NCBI GenBank assembly: GCA_008931825.1
Contig: QXVZ01007281.1
Location: 1 to 30,624 of the forward strand
Length of the DNA: 30,624 nucleotides
Reading direction: 5' to 3'
From: Phallusia fumigata
Taxonomy: Eukaryota; Chordata; Ascidiacea; Phlebobranchia; Ascidiidae
Shown: piece by piece, positions 9,035 to 17,443 of the stretch
How the letters are laid out: the number at the start of each line of letters is the position of its first letter
Position numbering within the stretch: position 1 is the stretch's first letter
Program-made: the position numbers and the translations under genes
The notes under the pieces: generated by a model
Told to the model about the DNA's origin: nothing
Databases searched by the model: none
The model's input: only the letters and a program-made list of their open reading frames with translations

Positions 9035-10705
9035 ATGATTTTTGAATCACCTCAGTATCCTGGAACAGCTCTAAAGCTACTAAATGAAATGCGACAGAAC
9101 AATGAATTTTGTGATATTCTAGTGAGTGTCAATGGCACAAAATATGCAGCACATAAAGCAATTCTGGTGGCGGGCAGCCAATATATGCGACAACATCTTG
9201 CAAACTCCATTGCAAAAGTTTTTTTTCTTAACTTGCAGTTGACAAGTTCAAGTGTGTTTGAAGAAGTTTTGCAGTTTCTGTACACAGGACAAATTGAACT
9301 TGCAGAGCAAAATATTGCTGAAATGACAATGTTAGCATCCTACCTTCAGATGACGGAACTGACAATGCTTACTTCCCAGTTTATCAACAACATGCAACCA
9401 TTACCTGATGCCAGTGATTTTCGCACAACCGAATTTGAGATGGAACAACAGAGTGTTTCAAATGATGAATTCAGTTTTTTAGATCAATCTGATATTAATG
9501 AAACTGACCTTGGCGCTTCACCTGCAAAAAAGCAAAAAAGAACAGAGTGGGTTGATGAAGGGGGGCCGGCAGTAAAGCTTTATGAGAGAAGATGCAATAA
9601 ATTTCAATGCAAAACTTGCGGCAAACAGTTCTCGCGCAAATATATTTGCATCAACCACTGTTTAACACATGTGGATAAGAGCAGTGGTTCATTCCTATGC
9701 AATCACTGTGGTAACCTTCATAAAACAGTTGATGAATTAAGAAGTCATTACAAGCAGAGCAGGGAGTGCTGGCTGGCTGGAGTAAATCATTCAAAACAAA
9801 ACTCAACCCTGTTCCCATACTTAAGCAAACACGATATATTTGAGGGATTACGATTTAAATGTGATGCTTGTTTCGAAAAGTTTGAGGATTTTCCATCATT
9901 CCAAACCCACAGGTTTTCTGAACATGAAACAGAAGAGGCACTAAAGTGCTCAATATGCAGTGAATGTTTTGACACAGCTGGGGCCCTTACTGGTCACATT
10001 CCAGAGCATTACAGGGTAAAAAGGAATCGTCCAAGGCAATCTTATCAACCCAAGGAATCAGACCCAAGCTGTCCGATTTGTCGCAAACTATTCTCATGTG
10101 AAAAAACTTTAAAACGGCACTTGGATACTGGAAGAAAGGGTGCTTGTGGAAAACTGCTGCTAAAACTTAATAACTCAGAAGTTGGCAATGCAGAAACAGA
10201 AGAAAAACCAGTTATTCCTTCTGAACCAGTATGCGGCTACACTTGTGATGATTGTCAAGAAGGGTTTGAAAAGTTTGCAGAATTTTCTTCTCATTGTCTT
10301 GAAGTGCATGGCACCAAACCAGAGATGAAGTGTAAGTTTTGCGGCCTGGTGTTTGCCAAAGAACTGTGGGTTGACAAGCATGTGGAATATCATGTGACCC
10401 AAAAGCAGGATGAAATAGCCAAGGGTATAAAATCATACACATGCCAACTTTGTGGTTCAACATTCCGAAGTGAGAATGCCTTTGAGTGTCACAAGACAAT
10501 AAAATGTGCAATAGAGTGCAGATTCTGCAGTAAAAGGTTTGACCGATTTGCTAATCTTAAACGGCATGTTCGCACTCACACTGGAGACCGACCATACCCA
10601 TGTTTCGAATGTGATTTAACTTTTGCACGCAAAGACAATTTGTTTCAGCACCTTCGTCTGAGACATTGTATTGTAATGCCTAAACAGCCGGTCGAACCAG
10701 TTTAA
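9035..10705 (+). CDS. BTBZF-3: BTB/POZ zinc finger protein, 556 aa, ten fingers
   Basis: This intronless gene has the same layout as BTBZF-2. The BTB domain (residues 1-120) contains NNEFCDILVSVNGTKYAAHK and FLYTGQIEL. A basic AKKQKR motif at 164-169 is a likely nuclear localisation signal. The ten fingers run from about residue 192 to 545 in the order H, C, H, H, C, H, H, C, H, H, where H is C2H2 and C is C2HC. A TGDRPY linker joins the last two. The protein ends shortly after the CIVMP tail. The start ATG is the first in frame after the candidate acceptor and aligns with the paralogs. Finger order matches BTBZF-2 exactly, so these two are probably close duplicates. Its function is presumably sequence-specific transcriptional regulation; targets cannot be read from the sequence. 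Confidence 0.9.
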   Translation: MIFESPQYPGTALKLLNEMRQNNEFCDILVSVNGTKYAAHKAILVAGSQYMRQHLANSIAKVFFLNLQLTSSSVFEEVLQFLYTGQIELAEQNIAEMTMLASYLQMTELTMLTSQFINNMQPLPDASDFRTTEFEMEQQSVSNDEFSFLDQSDINETDLGASPAKKQKRTEWVDEGGPAVKLYERRCNKFQCKTCGKQFSRKYICINHCLTHVDKSSGSFLCNHCGNLHKTVDELRSHYKQSRECWLAGVNHSKQNSTLFPYLSKHDIFEGLRFKCDACFEKFEDFPSFQTHRFSEHETEEALKCSICSECFDTAGALTGHIPEHYRVKRNRPRQSYQPKESDPSCPICRKLFSCEKTLKRHLDTGRKGACGKLLLKLNNSEVGNAETEEKPVIPSEPVCGYTCDDCQEGFEKFAEFSSHCLEVHGTKPEMKCKFCGLVFAKELWVDKHVEYHVTQKQDEIAKGIKSYTCQLCGSTFRSENAFECHKTIKCAIECRFCSKRFDRFANLKRHVRTHTGDRPYPCFECDLTFARKDNLFQHLRLRHCIVMPKQPVEPV

Positions 10706-10980
10706 ACAAAAAAAGGTTATATATGTGACCATGCATTATTACGCAGTAATTCCTGGTTGTTTGTATTTAATTGTAAATATATATGGTGAATCTAAGATCT
10801 TGTGTATAGCGCATTATGGTAGTAAATGGTTGTTGGGATTTACTGTTCTGTTTATTCTGTCTAAAACTGTACATTAGTTTAAATCGTGGTATCATCTATT
10901 TTTTAGAGTTTTGTAAAGCTGATAAAATGAACATGTACATATTGACCAACATTTCCAACTGCTTTTAAGTTTTTTTTTGC
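10706..10980. other. Presumed 3' UTR and spacer after BTBZF-3
   Basis: AT-rich sequence with no AATAAA and no coding features that I can see. Confidence 0.4.
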
Positions 10981-10981
10981 G

Positions 10982-11215
10982 CCTCTTTTCAGGAAAAGTA
11001 GGAAAATATTAAAGCTGGCTTTATTGGAAAAATGAGGTTGCTTCTGTGTATCTCGCATTGCTTCTTGGGCTGTTAACAATCTTCGACAAAACAATGATTT
11101 CTGTGACATCACTGTGGATATTATTCTGGCAATTTCCAAACGCACAAAGCAGTGCTTGCAGGTGTCAGGTATATACTAAGTACAACATCTTGTCTCAGCA
11201 TGCTGTTGAAAAGTT
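10982..11215 (+). pseudogene. BTB-domain pseudogene fragment between BTBZF-3 and BTBZF-4
   Basis: A candidate acceptor (CGCCTCTTTTCAG, ending 10992) precedes an ATG-like start at 11032. The next bases align with the BTB start of the paralogs. CTGTTAACAATCTTCGACAA matches CTGCTAAACGAAATGCGACA with one base missing, after which the frame reads RQNNDFCDITV, very close to the array's RQNNEFCDI. Further on, CAGGTGTCAGGTATAT...TACAACATCTTG matches the segment coding AGSQYMRQHL. Frameshifts and an early end of homology at about 11200 show it is broken; no BTB C-terminus or fingers follow. It is a dead or truncated duplicate that keeps the acceptor-to-ATG spacing of its neighbours. Confidence 0.75.
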
Positions 11216-11492
11216 GCTAAACAGCTTTGCAGATAATTGAAAAGGTGAAAGTTTTTGCAAACAATTGTCTACATAGAAATTTGTTGGTGATGGTCAATTT
11301 GTTTTAGTGCTTTCTTTCACCTAATATGTTGTTGCATGTTTTTTTGTGATGGTTTTATTGTTACACTAAAACTGCCTTGGAAAATATCATTTAAAGTTTA
11401 TATCCTTTTTTCTGCACCTCCACTAAAGGTTAGTGCAGATCAACATATTGACTAGTGTTGATATAGAGGTTTAAATTATCCTTTTGACGTAG

Positions 11493-12156
11493 GCATCGAT
11501 TCCCGGTATGGCAGGGGTGGTGGCCACCCCATCGGAAATTCCTAGGGTGACAGCTATTATAAAAAGTGTATGCTGCCACTCACAAATTTCATGGATTCGT
11601 TGTTCTAGCTTTTTGAAAACATTTGTTGCTCATGGCGACACAAGATTTTCAAAAGACTTGTTTACACCTTCTTTTTTTTTAATAAATTTTTTTTTATTCG
11701 TTAAACAAGGAAGTTCCATTTTGTGCATCTCTTGTGCTAAATGCACTGATAATTTTAGCGAATTATTTGGTTGGATTTTTAAGGTATTATTTACCTTTTG
11801 TATAAATTTTTGTTTCAAATCTCGGCCAGGTCGTATTAACAACACTTCCAGATAGCAATTGCATGTGTGTGGGACCTGAACCCTTTGCATGCAGAAAGTG
11901 TTTCAAAATGCTAGGAAAATTAGAGACCCAATGTAATGTGGGTATGATAGGGGTCGATCCCAGGGGTGATGGGAAATTTTCTGGATTTGTTATATTCTTG
12001 CTTTGAAAAGATGTGTTGTTGCCACGACATAAGGATCTTCTGAAATCTTGTTTAAGCAAAACATGTGCAAGGCGGGCCATGCAAGTTTTTTTCGTTTGTA
12101 AGCAAGAAAGTCTCAATTTGCACTTTTCTTGTGCTGTTTTCACCGATAATGTTAGC
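11493..12156 (+). repeat. Two diverged copies of a SINE-like interspersed repeat
   Basis: Copy a (about 11493-11759) and copy b (about 11951-12156) share blocks in order: a B-box-like start (ATCGATTCCC or GTCGATCCCA), GGGGTG, GGATT.GTT, TTTGAAAA.AT.TGTTG, GACA.AAG.T.TTC, CTTGTTTA, TTTGCACTTTTCTTGTGCT and GATAAT.TTAGC. The B-box-like motif suggests a tRNA-derived SINE whose 5' A-box is lost. Copy b is cut by a gap-associated duplication that repeats its 3' half at 12309-12425. Confidence 0.55.
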
Positions 12157-12570
12157 AAAAACAGATAGTATAATAACGCTATGAACTATAATGCACCGAA
12201 TCGCCTAAATCAGGTTCAGACCGAAACCGAATATTTGTGATGTCATGCAAACCCGTACGCTACGCTTTTGACATTATCACATGATTTTGCTGCCAGGCGA
12301 ACAGTGGNTCTTGTTTACGCAAAACATGTGCAAGGCGGTCCATGCAAGTTTTTTTCGTTTGTAAGCAAGAAAGTCTCATTTTGCACTTTTCTTGTGCTGT
12401 GTTCACCGATAATGTTAGCAAAAACAGATAGTATAATAACGCTATGAACTATAATGCACCGAATCACCTAAATCAGGTTCAGACCGAAACTGAATATTTG
12501 TGATGTCATGCAAACCCGTACGCTACGCTTTTGACATAATCACATGATTTTGCTGCCAGGCGAACAGTGG
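12046..12570. repeat. 262-bp duplicated contig ends flanking the gap at 12308
   Basis: Bases 12046-12307 and 12309-12570 are the same length (262 bp) and near-identical, separated by a single N. Both end in GGCGAACAGTGG. An exact overlap on each side of a gap is the mark of two allelic contig ends that were not merged. Confidence 0.85.
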
Positions 12571-12671
12571 TGTTGCAACAGGATAGTTGTGTTACTGCGA
12601 AACCTAATCTTTGTCAAAATCGCTGATTTGGCCGAATAAATTTGGCAAACCGAAGCTTCGGTACATCACTA
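12450..12671. mobile_element. 222-bp hAT-like MITE with 8-bp target duplication
   Basis: The element is flanked by the 8-bp direct repeat CTATGAAC (12442-12449 and 12672-12679). Its left end TATAATGCACCGAA and the reverse complement of its right end, TAGTGATGTACCGAA, form imperfect inverted repeats. An 8-bp duplication is typical of hAT transposons. There is no transposase frame, so it is a non-autonomous element. The first 121 bases recur at 12187-12307 on the other side of the gap, also after CTATGAAC. Confidence 0.72.
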
Positions 12672-12679
12672 CTATGAAC

Positions 12680-12966
12680 CAATAGTTGCACGTTGTGTAC
12701 TTGATCATATGTCAGACTGCTTTTTGCCACCCCACATGAAAAACAATTTGTGAAAAATGTATGCCCATGGTGAGAATCAAATGTACATGTCCAATGTAAT
12801 ACCAGAAAATGGTGTATGTGGAAAATGTCATTTATTTGATTTTTTTTAATGGTTTTATATTTTGTCAACAAACAGATACCAAAGTTGTTGGTATAGGCCA
12901 TGCTTAACTCTGTTTTATGTCTGTGTTGGATTTAAGGATTTAAAAATCGACTTGCTACACCCCACC
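12680..12966. other. Upstream region of BTBZF-4 with possible acceptors
   Basis: Nothing coding was recognised. Acceptor-like sites end at 12875 (GTCAACAAACAG) and about 12936 (TTGGATTTAAG), 91 and 30 bases before the ATG. Neither is as clean as in the neighbouring genes. Confidence 0.35.
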
Positions 12967-15102
12967 ATGATTTACGCATCTCCTGATTATTGTCAAACAG
13001 CTCTAAAGCTGCTAAACGAAATGCGACAGAACAATGAGCACTGTGACTTTTTTGTTGCTATCAATGGCACCAAATATGCAGCCCACAGGGCAGTGCTTGC
13101 AGCAGGTAGTCAGTATATGCGACAACATCTGGCTACACCTCCTGAAAACTTAATACAACTCAGTTTAAATTTGACCAATCGCAGTGTTTTTGAAGATGTT
13201 CTTGGTTTCTTGTACACTGGAGAAATTGCATTGACAAATGAAAATGTTGCTGAAGTGACGATGTTGGGTTCTTATTTGCAAATTGCCGACCTAACTTGGC
13301 TGACTGTTCAGTTTTTAAATGGAATGCAGACACAGAACAATTTCGATCGTCAAAAGTTTCCTTCGGTTCAAGTAATTGTGCATGAAGAAAAAACTTCACA
13401 TGCCCCAAAACGAATGGAAACTGACGAGGATGACACAACTGCAAATTGCCTAACTCCACCTAAAAAAAAAAGAACTGATTCTTACAAAGTCTTGAAAACA
13501 TTGAATCTCAACTCAAAAGTGGTTGTAATATCAGAAAAGAAAACAAACCATGAAAGTGATGATTTTGATGACACTGAACCGACACTTGAAAGCGATGTGG
13601 AAAAGCAAAGTGGCAATGATACTCATACTGAACCTTATTCACCCATGAAGGTTTCATCTTTGGTGACATTGGATGAACAGTTAAACAAATATAGATGTGA
13701 TTTATGTAACAAAGTGTTCAGTCGAAAGGCACCTTGTGTTAGCCATTGCATGACCCATAATGATGTCAAAGAGACTTCTTTGATGAGCAGTGAACAAAAC
13801 GAACTTAGTAAAACTAGAACAAAACCTTATCACCAACTAACCGTGGAGGATAGTAAGCTACTACAGAAAAAGTTCATGTCAAAACCTAACCTCAGCAGAA
13901 AAGATATTTCCAGTGGTATTTTGTTTAAGTGTGACCTTTGTTTGGAGACTTTTTGTGACTTTGTCCTCTTTAAGGAGCACAAAAGATCATCGCATGAAAT
14001 TGAGGAAATGCCCAATTGCTGGGTATGTAAAGAAACATTTGAGTCTGGTGATGACCTTGCTTTACATGTGCCTGTTCATTATTTTAAAAAAGGACACAAA
14101 ATTTTTAAGCAATCCAAACCACCTCCGCGGGCAAATATTTTATCCTGCCTAATATGCAAAGAATCTTTTACTGATCAAACAGATTTGCAGCAACATTTGG
14201 AAACAGCTCATGAAGAAGACTGGCCCATAGACTGCCCCGGCTGTGATATTACGTTTGAACAAAATCAAGCCTATGCATTGTCTTCACACTTATCGTTGTA
14301 TCATTCACCACAAGAAAATCAGGCAACACCACCAAGCAGTCCTCCCACAAAAGAAAAAGACAAGGAGTTTTTATGCACAGACTGTGGCCTGATTTTCAAA
14401 TTGCAAGAAATCTATGACGAACATGTTGAGTCGCAATGCACTCAACGCGGCCATGTTTGTCAAATTTGCTCACGCTCATTCCCTTACCCCCAGGGCTTAA
14501 AGCGTCATCTCAAATCAATTAAGTTTTCCTGTGGAGAACAATTGAAGAAATGGAGAATCGATAATAATAAAATTGATGTCCGAGCAGTCCTGCCCAAAAC
14601 TCCTGTGTTTGGGTATCTTTGTGGAGATTGTGACTCAGGTTTTGATAAGTTCAATGAGTTTTACGAACATCGACTAGAGAAACACAATGCCAGCGTAGAG
14701 GCAAAGTGTCGGTTTTGTGATTTGGTTTTTGACTACACAGATGAACTTGATAAACATGTCAGTTTTCATGTGACAAAAAGAAGATCCGCAAAGACTAGAA
14801 AACGTTTTCCATCACTGACAGAAGACGGAAATTGGTTGTGCATTGTGTGTGAAGCAACCTTCGAACAGGAAAGTGACTATAGGTTTCATAAAACCCTTCG
14901 ATGTGCAATAAAGTGTAGATTTTGCAAGTATACTTCTGGAAGAAGAAAAAACCTGAGAAATCACATAAGTCAACATCTAAAAGTCTTGCCGTTTCCTTGT
15001 TCAAAATGTAACCTTGCGTTTAGTTGGAGGAAGAGTTTGAAAAAACACATCCAGAAACAACATGCTGTTGAAAGTACATTGAACATGTGTGAAGATAATT
15101 AA
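12967..15102 (+). CDS. BTBZF-4: BTB/POZ zinc finger protein, 711 aa, twelve fingers
   Basis: This intronless gene is the longest of the array. The BTB domain covers residues 1-120. The linker holds a classical monopartite nuclear signal, PPKKKR (164-169), and an acidic stretch. Twelve fingers follow. Relative to BTBZF-2 and -3 the second (C2HC) finger is missing, and two extra C2H2 fingers are inserted before a C2HC pair. One inserted finger (starting CPGCDITF) has 14 rather than 12 residues between its second Cys and first His, so it may be degenerate. The terminal cassette is complete, but the protein ends QHAVESTLNM and lacks the MP tail found in five paralogs. I took the ATG at 12967, in a good CCACC context and aligned with the paralogs, over an in-frame upstream extension of 35 codons. 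Confidence 0.9.
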   Translation: MIYASPDYCQTALKLLNEMRQNNEHCDFFVAINGTKYAAHRAVLAAGSQYMRQHLATPPENLIQLSLNLTNRSVFEDVLGFLYTGEIALTNENVAEVTMLGSYLQIADLTWLTVQFLNGMQTQNNFDRQKFPSVQVIVHEEKTSHAPKRMETDEDDTTANCLTPPKKKRTDSYKVLKTLNLNSKVVVISEKKTNHESDDFDDTEPTLESDVEKQSGNDTHTEPYSPMKVSSLVTLDEQLNKYRCDLCNKVFSRKAPCVSHCMTHNDVKETSLMSSEQNELSKTRTKPYHQLTVEDSKLLQKKFMSKPNLSRKDISSGILFKCDLCLETFCDFVLFKEHKRSSHEIEEMPNCWVCKETFESGDDLALHVPVHYFKKGHKIFKQSKPPPRANILSCLICKESFTDQTDLQQHLETAHEEDWPIDCPGCDITFEQNQAYALSSHLSLYHSPQENQATPPSSPPTKEKDKEFLCTDCGLIFKLQEIYDEHVESQCTQRGHVCQICSRSFPYPQGLKRHLKSIKFSCGEQLKKWRIDNNKIDVRAVLPKTPVFGYLCGDCDSGFDKFNEFYEHRLEKHNASVEAKCRFCDLVFDYTDELDKHVSFHVTKRRSAKTRKRFPSLTEDGNWLCIVCEATFEQESDYRFHKTLRCAIKCRFCKYTSGRRKNLRNHISQHLKVLPFPCSKCNLAFSWRKSLKKHIQKQHAVESTLNMCEDN

Positions 15103-15253
15103 GTGAATATAAAGCCTTCAAAATCAGGTTATCTTTAAACCAAGTTAAATTGTAGTTGGTGCATGTTTTTTCGAAATTTTACTTAGTAATATTTTACTGT
15201 ACTTGATTTTAATTGTTTTATACCTACACATATTTCTTATGTTTACTATGTTT

Positions 15254-15264
15254 TCATTCAACAG
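15254..15264 (+). other. Candidate orphan splice acceptor of BTBZF-5
   Basis: TTCATTCAACAG ends at 15264, 77 bases before the ATG and only 162 bases after the BTBZF-4 stop. A second candidate (TTTCGGTAG) ends at 15293. The short spacer leaves little room for an independent promoter and 5' exon. Confidence 0.45.
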
Positions 15265-15341
15265 GCTCAAACAAGTAGGTTCTGTTTCGGTAGGAATATC
15301 TATTGTTTACAAAATTCGGAATTCAGCTACTAAACCAGACC

Positions 15342-16991
15342 ATGATTTATTCATCACCAGAATACTGTCAAACAGCCCTTAAAATGTTAAATGAGATGCG
15401 ACAAAACAATGAATTTTGTGACATTCTGTTAAGTGTGAATGACAACAAGTATGCAGCACACAGGGCTGTCCTTGTGGCAGGTAGCCAGTACATGCGACAC
15501 CATCTGGCAACACTGCATGGGAACTTACTAAAGCTGCAGATGCAACTAAGCAACTCCGGGGTTTTTGAGGATGTACTGAATTTCATGTATACAGGCAAAA
15601 TTTGCTTGACAAAAAACAACATTGCAGAAATGTCCATGATTGCTTCACACCTACAAATTAATGCCATTACAACAGCAGCACTGGAGTTTTTGAATGGCAG
15701 ACATGATGTTGATGTGGGTGATAGTAGCAACCTGGAGCAACCAATCATGGAAGTTACTATACCAGATGATTACGAGGGATATGAGAGTTTCAATGATGTG
15801 GAGCATGATCCTAAACAGACACAGTCACCAACAGAGAAAAAGCGAGTATGTAAGAAGTCAATAAAACTGCTTCCAGCTAATTCAACTTTAATGGTTATTG
15901 ATAAAATTTCTAAAAGGTTTAAATGCTCTTTATGTGGTAAAAGTTTTGCTCGCAAATCGACATGTCTTCGCCATTGCCAACGACACTGTGTTTGTAGTCA
16001 ATGTGGAAAAGCTTTTGAAACTGAAATAAGTTTAAAAAATCACCTTAAAAGCAAAACATGTGTTGCATTGAACAAACCGACAACAGGTGCCAATGCTTCA
16101 GTATTTCTGACAAAAAATGACATTATTGATGGGTTTCGTTTCAAATGCGATACTTGCTTCAAAATGTTCCAAATTTTTGACACTTACCGACTACATAGAC
16201 AGACGGCTCATAATATTGAGGAACTTTTAACATGTGCAATATGCAATGAATCGTTTGACACCGGAGACAGTTTGTGTTTGCACATATCAAATCATTACCT
16301 TTCGGATGATGAAAGCAGTGATAATGAAAGCGTGCAAGAAAAAATGCTACCAGTCTCCACATCAAAATTTTCTTGTAAGTTTTGTGGTAAAGAATTCAAT
16401 GAACCTGAAATGTACAACAATCATCTGCTTTCACAGTGCAAAACAACGGGCTTACCATGTCCGGTATGTCACAAATTGTTCTCTTGTAAGCCTAGCCTGC
16501 AACGACATCTAAAGAAACGTACTCGCCAAGTACAATGTGGATTGTTTTTGGAAAAGAATAACTCCCCACCACAGGTTAAGACAAAGAAAAAATTGGGTGA
16601 CAATTTAGGCGACACAGTGTTTGGTTTTCTTTGCAAGGATTGTGAGCTTGGATTTGAGAACTTTGCTGAATTTTCCTCCCATCGTAATGAACAACATGGA
16701 GTAACCGAAGAAATGAAATGCCGTTTTTGTGGATTGGTGTTTGAAAAAGAAATGTGGATTAACAAACACATTGAATATCATGTTCACGAAATTTTAGACA
16801 CATCAGAAAATTCACAGACAACTTACAAATGTACACTTTGCAATTTGGAATATGACACAAAGTATGAATTCGAAGCTCATAAAACTAATAGCTGCACTGA
16901 TGAGTGTCGATTTTGTAGAAAACATTTCAAAAGCAGAACCCGGCTTGAAAGTCATGTTCAAATACATTTAAGGAAAACCGAAATGAAGTAA
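15342..16991 (+). CDS. BTBZF-5: BTB/POZ zinc finger protein, 549 aa, terminal finger lost
   Basis: This intronless gene encodes a BTB domain (residues 1-120, FCDILLSVN, YAAHRAVLVA and FMYTGKICL), an acidic linker, and ten fingers in the order H, C, H, H, C, C, H, H, C, H (H is C2H2, C is C2HC). The protein stops with HLRKTEMK right after the CRFC finger, where the paralogs continue through a TGEKPY-type linker into one more finger and the MP tail. The bases after the stop do not encode that finger, so the truncation is fixed rather than a single nonsense change. The ATG at 15342 is preceded by ACC and aligns with the paralogs. It is likely a nuclear regulator whose DNA contact differs through the missing finger. 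Confidence 0.9.
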   Translation: MIYSSPEYCQTALKMLNEMRQNNEFCDILLSVNDNKYAAHRAVLVAGSQYMRHHLATLHGNLLKLQMQLSNSGVFEDVLNFMYTGKICLTKNNIAEMSMIASHLQINAITTAALEFLNGRHDVDVGDSSNLEQPIMEVTIPDDYEGYESFNDVEHDPKQTQSPTEKKRVCKKSIKLLPANSTLMVIDKISKRFKCSLCGKSFARKSTCLRHCQRHCVCSQCGKAFETEISLKNHLKSKTCVALNKPTTGANASVFLTKNDIIDGFRFKCDTCFKMFQIFDTYRLHRQTAHNIEELLTCAICNESFDTGDSLCLHISNHYLSDDESSDNESVQEKMLPVSTSKFSCKFCGKEFNEPEMYNNHLLSQCKTTGLPCPVCHKLFSCKPSLQRHLKKRTRQVQCGLFLEKNNSPPQVKTKKKLGDNLGDTVFGFLCKDCELGFENFAEFSSHRNEQHGVTEEMKCRFCGLVFEKEMWINKHIEYHVHEILDTSENSQTTYKCTLCNLEYDTKYEFEAHKTNSCTDECRFCRKHFKSRTRLESHVQIHLRKTEMK

Positions 16992-17135
16992 TATTTAATA
17001 GTTAAGTACTGCAGTAATGGTAACTTTCCCTGGATAAAAAACATCAGAAAAGGCAGTCAACTTATTTTAACACATTCCAAAAGCAGTTGAAGACTCCAGC
17101 AATCATCTAGTATGGGTTGCAATGCATAAACTTGT

Positions 17136-17141
17136 AATAAA
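17136..17141 (+). terminator. Poly(A) signal of BTBZF-5
   Basis: AATAAA lies 145 bases after the stop codon. Confidence 0.55.
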
Positions 17142-17349
17142 ATGTATTGTTGGCATTTTTAAAAAGTTATGTGCTTAACTGCTGTAATGCTGCATTACAA
17201 TTGATGGTTTGTGAACGAATTGTCACAATGTAGCTAAAATTTAGTGTAAAACAACATCTTGTTACCATTTAAACAAATTCCCTCGTGTGTTTAGGCCTAA
17301 AAATGGTTGTTTCCGTTGCTTCTTACAGTCACAAAGTAATGTGATGATG

Positions 17350-17363
17350 TTTTTTGATTTTAG
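17350..17363 (+). other. Candidate orphan splice acceptor of BTBZF-6
   Basis: TTTTTTGATTTTAG ends 80 bases before the ATG at 17444, again with no evident upstream donor. Confidence 0.5.
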
Positions 17364-17443
17364 GTGTGTAGGGAAGTACTTAGGGCAAAAAGCTGAATCT
17401 GAATTTTATGTAAACTGTGTTTGTGCACCTTAAACTAAGAGCC

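Larger units (their letters stand above)
16992..17443. other. Spacer between BTBZF-5 and BTBZF-6
   Basis: The spacer contains the BTBZF-5 3' UTR with its poly(A) signal, AT-rich sequence, and the acceptor region of BTBZF-6. No repeat or further gene was recognised. Confidence 0.45.

Noticed and set aside
11240..11325. Possible small inverted-repeat element (AGGTGAAAG and CTTTCACCT)
   Set aside because: The arms are only nine bases and there is no target-site duplication, so chance is likely.
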